45,055 nucleotides of DNA from an uncultured Opitutia bacterium (lineage in GTDB: Bacteria > Verrucomicrobiota > Verrucomicrobiia > Opitutales > UBA953), in the NCBI GenBank assembly GCA_903919185.1, contig CAIXHF010000090.1:1-45055 (forward strand), read 5' to 3'. Numbering within the stretch: position 1 is the stretch's first letter; every line of letters starts with the position of its first letter. The notes below the pieces were generated by a model, which saw only the letters and a program-made list of their open reading frames with translations, had not been told where the DNA came from and did no database searches. The position numbers and the translations under genes were made by a program. Positions 9,943 through 18,049 of the stretch are shown in pieces.

Positions 9943-11721
9943 TCAGCCACCGGCGCGGATGATGTCCGGCTGGAAGGCAATCTCGAAGGCATAGGGCGTG
10001 CCGACCCGGAGGGCCAACGGCTTATTGCGCTCGAGCACTTGGTAGAAATGCATCTTCCCCCAGTTGGTCCGATGCTTCGGATCTTCGCTGACGACCTTGG
10101 TCTCCAACCACTCGCCATGGAAATCGTCTTTCAGGACTTCGCAGCGATGGGATTCGGGGCCGAGGATTAGGGCGCTGCCCGGTGTCATCCGCGAATGTGT
10201 GGCGGCGATCGGCAGAACTAAGCGGAAGTTCTCGAGCGTCACTGCGGCTTTCGGAATCAAGATAAAGCGCCCGACGATTCGGCCACCGTTCAATTCCCAA
10301 TCGACCTTAAGGCTAGCGACTCCACTGGAGAGTTTTTCGTCCTTGTCGATGAGGTCAGGCTGCTCGTAACGGAAGTGATAGGTGCCCGCCTTGGTGCCCA
10401 TGGCCACCTGCAGGTTCTTGCCGTAGAAAGAGGGCGTGTAGACGCGGTCGCCGATGGTATACTCCGGTATAAACGGGGAAGTATAAACGTTGGCCGGCCA
10501 ATCCATGACGCCCGGCATATGCGGGAAGGCCAGCGAATCGGAGAATTTATGCGAGCCGTTAGACAGCACGGGCAAGACGATGTGTAAACCAGAGGTCGGG
10601 TCAGAGTAGGAGAGCAGCCCCTGTTCCTTGCGCGGGGTCTTGTCTAAGGAGTAAAGTCTGCAAACGGCCTGTTTGGAGGTTGGACGGAATACGTCCATGG
10701 TACCACCAACGGTCTTGGCGAGGCGGGACCACTGAGACAGGTAGCGCGCTGCATCAAAGTTCGCCATCCGCGTGGTGTGCCCAGGAATGGTATCGCGTTC
10801 GCCGTCACGGATCACGATGAGCCCATGCTCGGCGTCAAAGAAAGTCGTGAAGAAATGGGCGTAGAGGCGGCGGACTAGGTCACGCGCGAGTGGCTCCTTG
10901 TCGACCGGGATCCAGCGATCACGCAGGGCTTGGAGTAAGAGCGTGATGCAGTGCGTCTGGCCATAGGAACCGATACCACGACCGAAGGACCAGCCAAGGC
11001 CGTCTTCCCGCACCGTCTCTAGGATGATGCGCAGGTACTTCTCGGCATGCGTGCGGAGCTTGGGCAGCTTAGAGTCACGCAACTGAATGTTAGCGTGAAG
11101 CTGGAGCGCCTGGCGGATGAAAATCAAGGCCACCACGCCATATAGGTCAAAGGCGCCACCCAGGCTATCGGGGTTAGCCTGACGCGATGCATCATCATGG
11201 AAGCCACCCGTGGAGGCGGCGGTGATGCGATCGATGAAGCGGTCGACGAGGGCGCCGGTTTCGTCTTTCTTGGTCAGGCCAAAAGAGAAACGACAGACGG
11301 CCTTCGCGATATCGAAGGCCTGGACGTGGTCGTGATGGTCACCGGTGATGGCGAGGCGTTCGTCGATGTGGTTACGGGTAGCTTCATCGAGGATTTCCCA
11401 GACGGGATTACGCTCCCGCGTCGGACCGAAGGCCAGCAAGCCAAGGCAGGCAAAAGCCATCCCGTTGTCAGAGCCATTGGAGAGGCGGACCTGGGCGGTG
11501 ATGGTACGAGCAACAATCTCGGGGATGTTACTGCGGTCTAAGGTAAGTTCACCGGTGGCCCGGTAATACTCGCCAAAGGCTAAGGCAGCGTGGCCTGGCT
11601 CATCCGCGCGGGAAACTTCGCCGGGGACGGGAGTAATCGACCCATCGGCGGAGATGGAACCTAAATTGAGTTTGAGGAGGGCCTTGGTCTGGTCCAGGCA
11701 CTGGCTCGCGAAATTCTGCAT
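9943..11721 (-). CDS. Uncharacterised protein; possible (alpha/alpha)-toroid plus beta-sandwich architecture as in polysaccharide lyase/heparinase-like enzymes
   Basis: 592 aa from ATG at 11721 (MQNFASQCLDQTKALL). Alpha-helical N-terminal half and beta-rich C-terminal half judged by eye; no signal peptide. Family assignment is tentative. Confidence 0.5.
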   Translation of the reverse strand: MQNFASQCLDQTKALLKLNLGSISADGSITPVPGEVSRADEPGHAALAFGEYYRATGELTLDRSNIPEIVARTITAQVRLSNGSDNGMAFACLGLLAFGPTRERNPVWEILDEATRNHIDERLAITGDHHDHVQAFDIAKAVCRFSFGLTKKDETGALVDRFIDRITAASTGGFHDDASRQANPDSLGGAFDLYGVVALIFIRQALQLHANIQLRDSKLPKLRTHAEKYLRIILETVREDGLGWSFGRGIGSYGQTHCITLLLQALRDRWIPVDKEPLARDLVRRLYAHFFTTFFDAEHGLIVIRDGERDTIPGHTTRMANFDAARYLSQWSRLAKTVGGTMDVFRPTSKQAVCRLYSLDKTPRKEQGLLSYSDPTSGLHIVLPVLSNGSHKFSDSLAFPHMPGVMDWPANVYTSPFIPEYTIGDRVYTPSFYGKNLQVAMGTKAGTYHFRYEQPDLIDKDEKLSSGVASLKVDWELNGGRIVGRFILIPKAAVTLENFRLVLPIAATHSRMTPGSALILGPESHRCEVLKDDFHGEWLETKVVSEDPKHRTNWGKMHFYQVLERNKPLALRVGTPYAFEIAFQPDIIRAGG

Positions 11722-11934
11722 GCGAAGGGTTTGGATTGAGGCAGGACACCCCCCTGTCAATGCCACATCGTAAAAAAATCGTAATTTTCCAATTTTCCTC
11801 AGCAATATTCGAGGAACTGTCCGAGGCTTACCCCTCGGAGGTAACCTCGACCGGACAGGCCACCCAACGGTTCTGCAGGCGTCCCCACCGGCTAAGCGCA
11901 ACTCAATGAGCCCAGGAAGGTGGTGCGGTATGGT

Positions 11935-14172
11935 TTAGCGCGGCAGGGGACCACCCAGCGTCCGTCGGAAGAAGTCCAGCCGCTTCTCCCGCATGTCGCC
12001 ACGTTCGCAGGAGCCATGGCCCCCACCGGGGATGACGGTGAATTCCACAAGGTCCATCTTGCCGGCAGCGAGGAAGGCGTCGCGCAGGTCATAGGAGCAT
12101 TTGACGTCTACGTTGGTGTCGGACTCACCGACAGTCAGGAAGAGCTTGCCCTTGAGTTTGCTAGCTTCCGTGAGGCAGGCGTTCGCCGCGTACCATGGAC
12201 CGATGGGGTAGCCCATCCATTGCTCATTCCACCAGAGCTTATCGACGCGGTTATCGTGGCAGCCGCAGTCCGCGGCGGCGGCTTTATAGAAGTCCCCATG
12301 GCGGAGCAACGCGTGCATAGCGTTCTGACCACCCGCCGACCCGCCGAAGATGCCGAGGCGGGTTAAATCCATCTGGGGCTCCGCTTGGCCAGCGGCCTTT
12401 AGCCAGACGATGCGATCAGGAAAGCCAGCATCACCTAGATTACGCCAAGCTTCTTGGTGAAACTCCTTGCCGCGATTCCAGGTGCCGCGGCCATCGATTT
12501 GGACCACGTAGAAACTCTGCAGCGCGGGCTCACGGAAGGAGTTACTCCAGACCGAGAAAGCCTTGGGGACATAAGAATCCTGTGGTCCAGCGTAGATGTA
12601 TTCGATAACGGGGTATTTCTTCAGCGGGTCAAAAGGGTAGGGGCGCACGATGACACCGTGGATGTCAAATTTGCCGGCGCGATCTTTCGCAACGAAGCGA
12701 CGCGGGGCTTCCCAGCCCGCCGCCCGCAGCTTGGTGTCATCGGCTTGGCCGAGCTGCGCTACTTCGCGACCATCTGTGGTGCGACGGAGGACGAAACGGG
12801 GGGGGAGGTCGACGCGCGAATAGGTATCCACGAAGTATTGGCGGCCTGGGCTGAACTGGACGTCGTGCGTGCCGTCGCCTTGCGTGAGCTGCACCAACCC
12901 CGTGCCATCGAAGTTTACGCGATAGACCTGACGATAATAAGGATCCTCGCTCGGATTGCGGCCGAGGCCGATGAAGGTCACCTGCTGAGCAGCTTCATCA
13001 ATATGCACGACGGACTTCATCACCCAAGCACCGCTGGTCACCGCATTGAGCGTCGCACCAGTCTTTAGGTTCACGCGGTACAAGTGCGTCCAGCCCGAAC
13101 GTTCCGAAACCCACAGGGTCGTGTCGTCTGGCAGGTCGTAACGGTACGAACTGCCATAGGTGAAGACAAACTTCGGGTCTTCCTCCGTCAGGAGCTTACG
13201 CCATTTCTTCGTGCTCACGTCAAAGTCAAGGATGCCATGTCCCGTGAAACCTCGGAGGGTATAGGTGGAGCGCAAGCGGGCGGAGTCTGCGGTCCAGTCT
13301 AGTCGATCGGTGTTCATGGTCAGCGCGAGTACGTCGCTACCGGGGAAGCGGAATCCGCCCGACAGGCTGAAAACACACGCTAACTGCTGGGTCTTGTCGT
13401 CGCCCGGTTTGTCGTAATCGATTTCTTTTTCGGTCTGTTTGACCGAATCCTTCACGAGGTATTTACGCACCGGCACCGCGCGGGTCGCCCAGAGCGCGAA
13501 GTGCTTGCCGTCGGGAGACCACGCGGGTTGGCCACTCCAGTTAAAGCCCGCAGGGAGGGCAGGGGTGTTGGGGCCGCCCGTGGAGACGTAGACAACCTTT
13601 TCACCGGAGTTCGCCGTCGCGATCACTTCCGTCGCGGTCATCGCGACGAGCCAGCGTCCGTCCGGGGATTTACTACCGTAGCGTGAAGCACTGAGCATGC
13701 GGGTAGAACCCGAACTGCGGATACGGCCACCAGTCGGCGCCGCCTTCAGTTCCGGCGCCTTCGCCGGGTCTTGTTTCACCACGGAGCCATCGGGTGAAAG
13801 CGTGCAGACAAAACCATTGCCCTCGATCCACAGCTTGCCGTCGTTCTGCGGGAGCACGCGGGCGATACCGAGATTGCGGGCCTCTGCCTTGGGTTTGATT
13901 TCCTTGCGTAACGCCGCCGCCAAGGTTTCCGTATCAAAAGCCGGCGTCAGCTTCCCCGTCGCACACTCGACGAGTTTGAATTCCGTCAGGCCTTCCGGCG
14001 TCCGCCAACTGTAGGTGAGACGCTCACCAGAGGGCGACCATTGGACGTTCTCCAAGCGGGTATTACTGATAGCGCGAGTCCAGGCTTCAGACTGCTTTGG
14101 CAAAACCGGAGTCGAAGGGGCTTGGGCACAGAGTACCCAGGGGAACAGCAGCCAGAAGCAACGGAGGGGCAT
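11935..14172 (-). CDS. S9 family serine peptidase (dipeptidyl peptidase IV-like), secreted
   Basis: Signal peptide MPLRCFWLLFPWVLCAQA; beta-propeller repeats (SPDGRW, SPDGKH); catalytic region IDGRGTWNRGKEFHQ, LGIFGGSAGGQNAMHALL, PGGGHGS. Confidence 0.88.
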   Translation of the reverse strand: MPLRCFWLLFPWVLCAQAPSTPVLPKQSEAWTRAISNTRLENVQWSPSGERLTYSWRTPEGLTEFKLVECATGKLTPAFDTETLAAALRKEIKPKAEARNLGIARVLPQNDGKLWIEGNGFVCTLSPDGSVVKQDPAKAPELKAAPTGGRIRSSGSTRMLSASRYGSKSPDGRWLVAMTATEVIATANSGEKVVYVSTGGPNTPALPAGFNWSGQPAWSPDGKHFALWATRAVPVRKYLVKDSVKQTEKEIDYDKPGDDKTQQLACVFSLSGGFRFPGSDVLALTMNTDRLDWTADSARLRSTYTLRGFTGHGILDFDVSTKKWRKLLTEEDPKFVFTYGSSYRYDLPDDTTLWVSERSGWTHLYRVNLKTGATLNAVTSGAWVMKSVVHIDEAAQQVTFIGLGRNPSEDPYYRQVYRVNFDGTGLVQLTQGDGTHDVQFSPGRQYFVDTYSRVDLPPRFVLRRTTDGREVAQLGQADDTKLRAAGWEAPRRFVAKDRAGKFDIHGVIVRPYPFDPLKKYPVIEYIYAGPQDSYVPKAFSVWSNSFREPALQSFYVVQIDGRGTWNRGKEFHQEAWRNLGDAGFPDRIVWLKAAGQAEPQMDLTRLGIFGGSAGGQNAMHALLRHGDFYKAAAADCGCHDNRVDKLWWNEQWMGYPIGPWYAANACLTEASKLKGKLFLTVGESDTNVDVKCSYDLRDAFLAAGKMDLVEFTVIPGGGHGSCERGDMREKRLDFFRRTLGGPLPR

Positions 14173-14226
14173 ATCACCATTAAACACCCAATGGATTAAG
14201 TATTCAACCCTACATCAAACTAGGGT

Positions 14227-17200
14227 CTACCTCTTAGTCCTCGGGGTCGACGTCTTCAGCGACGATAAGTAGGCGACGACATCCCGTACCTCGGCCGGGG
14301 TCAGAATCCCGAGCATCGGCGGCATCATTGACATCGGCTGAGTGCGGCTGACGACCGAGCCGGGCGCGACGTCCTTCATAACCCCATCCGCTTGGCGTAA
14401 GCGTAAGGCCACTGGGGTCTCGCTGATGACGCTACCAGCAAGGACCTCCCCCGACTTCAAGGTCAGGGTCTCGAACCCAAAACCTGGCACAATCTTCGCG
14501 GAAGGATTAACGAGCGACTCGGCGAGTTCCGCCGGCGTCCGTTGCTCGCCGACTTTCTTGAGAAGCGGTCCGACCTCGCTGCCTTCGTCCAGCTCGAATC
14601 GATGACAGGCGACACAATTGGCAGCGAGATGTTCTTGCGCGAGGGTGCGGCCGCGCCCGGGATCTCCTCCCGCGATTAAGAGTTCGTAGGGTAGCCCAGG
14701 CGCGGCCAGCTGCTCCGGCTTGCGAGCGACTTCGAGGTATCGTTGCAGGGCAACCTGGACCGCTGGCTCGGTCGAGCCCTGCGCAGCAAGGAAGACATCT
14801 AAACGGAGGGACTCGTTGAACTTGGGCTGTAGTAGTTTGTTGACTAGGGCTAGGCGCGGCTGACTCGCCGCCGCTTCGGTGCTGGCGAAGAGCACGCGGA
14901 CCGCGGCTTGCTTCTCGGTGAGATTAGACCCGGCGACGTCAAGGAAACGGCGGGCGACCGACAAGGTGCTGGCGGGGTCAACTTGGGCTAGCAATTGCAA
15001 CCCTTCGATACGTAATGTCGTTTCGCTCCCATCGTTGGTGGCGGCCAAGATGGCTTCCTTGATGGCGACGGAGGACTCCGTCTTAGCCGACAGGAGCCGG
15101 AGGACCTGCAAGCGGACCAACGCACCGACCTTGGTGTCCTTGGCTAACTTCAATAAATCAGCGGTCGGTACGTCCAGCCCGTAGCGAACGAGGATTTCGA
15201 CGCCCTTCGCCTTAAGTGACTCGTTTTTAAACGCTAGTAACTTGGCCTGACCTTGACGTAGCACGGCCACCAGGGCAGCGCGATCGCGTTGGGTGTAGCG
15301 CTTTGCCGTACCATCAACGAGGTCAAGGACGGGCGGAAGTTCGAAGATCAAAAGGGCTTGGAGTGCTTCATCCACCAAGGGGGTAGACTCTGGCTGCGCC
15401 TGTAGCCATAGGAGGATCCGCGTGGCAGCCTCGGGGCTACCTTCGCGGAGGTTCTGATTGATTACCCGACGCAAGGCCGTGGTGGGTAGGGCAGACTGGC
15501 CTAATGACTGAGCCAAAGCGGACTGCGCGGCAGGGATGCCTTCGTCGTCATGGATCGCGCGGATGGCTTCGTTGAGAACGTCCTGGTGCGGAGAAGCCAG
15601 TAACTGGGCCAACAGCGGGGAACGCTGCCTGGCCAAGGCCAAGGTAGCAAAGGTAGCCTGGGCGGCGTCCCGGCCTTGGGCCAGTTTCAGCAAATCTTCC
15701 GACCGCTGCGTCCCGGCTAAACCCATGACTAAGCCATGTCGCAGCCACGGCATCTTCAAGTCAGCGGCGGCATCGTGGAGAAAAGCACCTAAGGGGGCTG
15801 GCGTGGCGTCCAAGCCAACGCGACCTAAACCTAACCGCCCCAAGCTGATGCCAGCCTGCATCCGAAGGCGTGGGTTTTGAGTAGACAGTTGCGCAATCAT
15901 TTTCTCAGCAATGGCATCACCGATTTCGGTTTCGAGCGTCAGGCGCGTGGGCGGAGGTAAGCGACCTTCCGACAAGACCTTGAGCGTCTGCACACGAATT
16001 TCATCGTCCGCATCGCCCAAGAGCTGTGTCACCCCTTGAAGTGAAGGGAGCCGACCATGGCGCAAGCCCATGCCCCAACCCCAGATTGCATGAATGCGCG
16101 CGAGGCGCTCACGCTTATCATTCAGAGCGACGGCTAGCAGGTCGGCCCAAGCCCCAAGTCGATCTAAGCGGAGTGTGGCATTGGCGCGGACCCGTTGGTC
16201 CGGGTGTCCCAACAACGCCAGCAGACGCTCTTTCGGCAGCGGAGTTGAAAGCGGCAGCGAAAGGATTTCTTTGGATACAGGATCGGTCTTCGTGGCGACG
16301 TCCATGTTCCAGACCGCCCCTTTACCGTCGAGCGGGTAGCCGCCCATCCAGTCCGCGAAGTAGGCCTTACCGTCGGGCCCCCAGGCCATCCCGATGCCCA
16401 TGATGCCTCGGTTGATCGTGCGGAGACCCACCATCTTGAAACTATCAGCGGCGGGTTGGAGAGCGAAAGCGTCCATCTTGCCGTTCGGGAACTGATTGAG
16501 GATGAACTGCTCGCGCAGGGAGCCATCCAGCGCATGGCCCGGCTCACGCAGGAACCCCGCGGGGCCGTCGGAGTAATTGGCGACCGGCGAGGTGTAGCAG
16601 AGGGGCTGATTCTGGGCACCGGAGGGCTGCCAGATGTTTTCACGCATCCAGCGGCTGTTCAGCTTCATGTACTGATGCTGATTCCGCCAACCCGAGTCGG
16701 AACCTTCAACGATATAGACAAGCCGTTCCCGCTCCTTGGGTTGATCGGCATCGTTGTCCACGCCGATGATGTTACCGAGGTCGTCGAAGGCGATTTCCTG
16801 GACGTTGCGAATGCCTGAAGCGAAGACCTCGAAGCCGGTGCCATCAGGCTCCGCACGCAGCACGGCGCCGGTGTGCGGGAAGAAGAAGCGCTTACCTTCC
16901 TTGCTAAGCACGTTTGTCCCCTTGTCGCCGATGGTCCAGTAGATGCGGCCATCGGGACCGAGACGTAAGCCATGCATGTCGTGGCCCGCGTAAGCGATAT
17001 GGGCGCCGAAGCCGGTGGCCACCAACTCCTTCACGTCGGCAACGCCGTCGCCATCGGTATCCTTTAACCGCCAAAGATCCGGTTGGACGGTCACATAGAC
17101 CCACCCATCATGATAAAGGATTCCTGCGGCAATGCCCGAGACGACGGAATTGAAGCCCTCGGCGAAGAGGGTGATCTTATCCGCCACGCCATCGCCGTCC

Positions 17201-17574
17201 GTATCGACCAGTTTATAGATGCGCTCTTTATGGAAGGTGAGGTCCTTCCAATCAACGCTGCCATCGCCGTTGTGATCCTTGACGCTACCACGTGGGCCAC
17301 GAAGGACGCCTGGTGCCATCACTCGCTTATAGAAAGCCTCCTTCTCGAGCGGAGAGGTGAGGGCGACGTCCTCTGCAATCCACTGAGTATGCTCGCGGAT
17401 GTCGAGGTCGGCCACTTTACGACGGGTCGTGGTACACACGTAGACCGCCCCTTTTTCGTCGACAGTCACGGCTACGGGGTCGGGCACATTGATTGCCCCA
17501 GACCACTTTACAGGAGTCACTTCCGCCGCCGCTAGGCCGAGGCAGAAGGCAAACAGGGCAAGCAGAGAGCGCAT
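14227..17574 (-). CDS. PVC-type membrane-bound dehydrogenase (NHL/glucose-sorbosone-like propeller) with HEAT repeats and C-terminal cytochrome c domain
   Basis: Signal peptide; DGDGVADKITLFAEGFNSVVSGIA, LRLGPDGRIYWTIGDKG, RVRANATLRLDRLG HEAT-like repeats, heme motif CVACH, LKSGEVLAGSVISETPVALRLRQADG, ILTPAEVRDVVAYLSSLK. Confidence 0.88.
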   Translation of the reverse strand: MRSLLALFAFCLGLAAAEVTPVKWSGAINVPDPVAVTVDEKGAVYVCTTTRRKVADLDIREHTQWIAEDVALTSPLEKEAFYKRVMAPGVLRGPRGSVKDHNGDGSVDWKDLTFHKERIYKLVDTDGDGVADKITLFAEGFNSVVSGIAAGILYHDGWVYVTVQPDLWRLKDTDGDGVADVKELVATGFGAHIAYAGHDMHGLRLGPDGRIYWTIGDKGTNVLSKEGKRFFFPHTGAVLRAEPDGTGFEVFASGIRNVQEIAFDDLGNIIGVDNDADQPKERERLVYIVEGSDSGWRNQHQYMKLNSRWMRENIWQPSGAQNQPLCYTSPVANYSDGPAGFLREPGHALDGSLREQFILNQFPNGKMDAFALQPAADSFKMVGLRTINRGIMGIGMAWGPDGKAYFADWMGGYPLDGKGAVWNMDVATKTDPVSKEILSLPLSTPLPKERLLALLGHPDQRVRANATLRLDRLGAWADLLAVALNDKRERLARIHAIWGWGMGLRHGRLPSLQGVTQLLGDADDEIRVQTLKVLSEGRLPPPTRLTLETEIGDAIAEKMIAQLSTQNPRLRMQAGISLGRLGLGRVGLDATPAPLGAFLHDAAADLKMPWLRHGLVMGLAGTQRSEDLLKLAQGRDAAQATFATLALARQRSPLLAQLLASPHQDVLNEAIRAIHDDEGIPAAQSALAQSLGQSALPTTALRRVINQNLREGSPEAATRILLWLQAQPESTPLVDEALQALLIFELPPVLDLVDGTAKRYTQRDRAALVAVLRQGQAKLLAFKNESLKAKGVEILVRYGLDVPTADLLKLAKDTKVGALVRLQVLRLLSAKTESSVAIKEAILAATNDGSETTLRIEGLQLLAQVDPASTLSVARRFLDVAGSNLTEKQAAVRVLFASTEAAASQPRLALVNKLLQPKFNESLRLDVFLAAQGSTEPAVQVALQRYLEVARKPEQLAAPGLPYELLIAGGDPGRGRTLAQEHLAANCVACHRFELDEGSEVGPLLKKVGEQRTPAELAESLVNPSAKIVPGFGFETLTLKSGEVLAGSVISETPVALRLRQADGVMKDVAPGSVVSRTQPMSMMPPMLGILTPAEVRDVVAYLSSLKTSTPRTKR

Positions 17575-17584
17575 CACACTCTCT

Positions 17585-17701
17585 TTAACCCACTAAGACC
17601 AGGTAAAGTTCCTTCGGACCGTGGGCTCCAAGCACTAAAATACGTTCAATGTCCCCGGTTCGGCTGGGTCCCGTGATGGAAGATGGCCTTGGAATCAGAC
17701 A
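17585..17701 (-). pseudogene. lutC: lutC (lactate utilisation protein C, LUD domain) 3' remnant
   Basis: Minus-strand translation of 17701-17585: CLIPRPSSITGPSRTGDIERILVLGAHGPKELYLVLVG*; matches the conserved LutC C-terminus (…GPSRTADIE…LVLGAHGPRE…). No N-terminal part and no start codon in this frame. Confidence 0.8.
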
Positions 17702-17704
17702 TGG

Positions 17705-18046
17705 TCAGGCGTCGTTAGCCAGAACTTCGGCGATTTGGAGCGGGAGGATTGGCTTACCCTCACGGGAGAGCCAGCCGCCGCTTTGCAGCAGACAGGAGGG
17801 GTCCGAAGAGACCACGTAATCGGCACCAGTCCTGGCGAGAGCGCCGTGGAAGACGCTGAGTGCGCGGATGGCTCCCTCGCGGGCGACGTCCCATTGTCCC
17901 GAATTAAAGGAAGGTTGGCCGCAGCAGGTCTGTTCGGCACGGAATTCCACATCGTGTCCAAGGCGCTTAAGCACCCTGGCCGTGGCCAAGCCTACCTAAG
18001 TGGCGAGCTGATCAAAGAAGCAAGGAACGAAGCGCGAAATGCGCAC
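17705..18046 (-). pseudogene. lutA: lutA (lactate utilisation Fe-S protein A) pseudogene: nonsense codon plus internal deletion
   Basis: Minus-strand reading from GTG 18046: VRISRFVPCFFDQLAT*VGLATARVLKRLGHDVEFRAEQTCCGQPSFNSGQWDVAREGAIRALSVFHGALARTGADYVVSSDPSCLLQSGGWLSREGKPILPLQIAEVLANDA*. TAG at 17998-17996 is in frame with LutA-like sequence on both sides; the first CCG repeat joins directly to the C-terminal SCL…AEVLA segment. Confidence 0.85.
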
Positions 18047-18049
18047 GTT

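Noticed and set aside
17705-17989. 94-aa ORF as a functional small Fe-S protein
   Set aside because: It starts at an internal TTG, LutA homology continues upstream across a TAG, and its operon partners are deleted; better explained as a pseudogene fragment.
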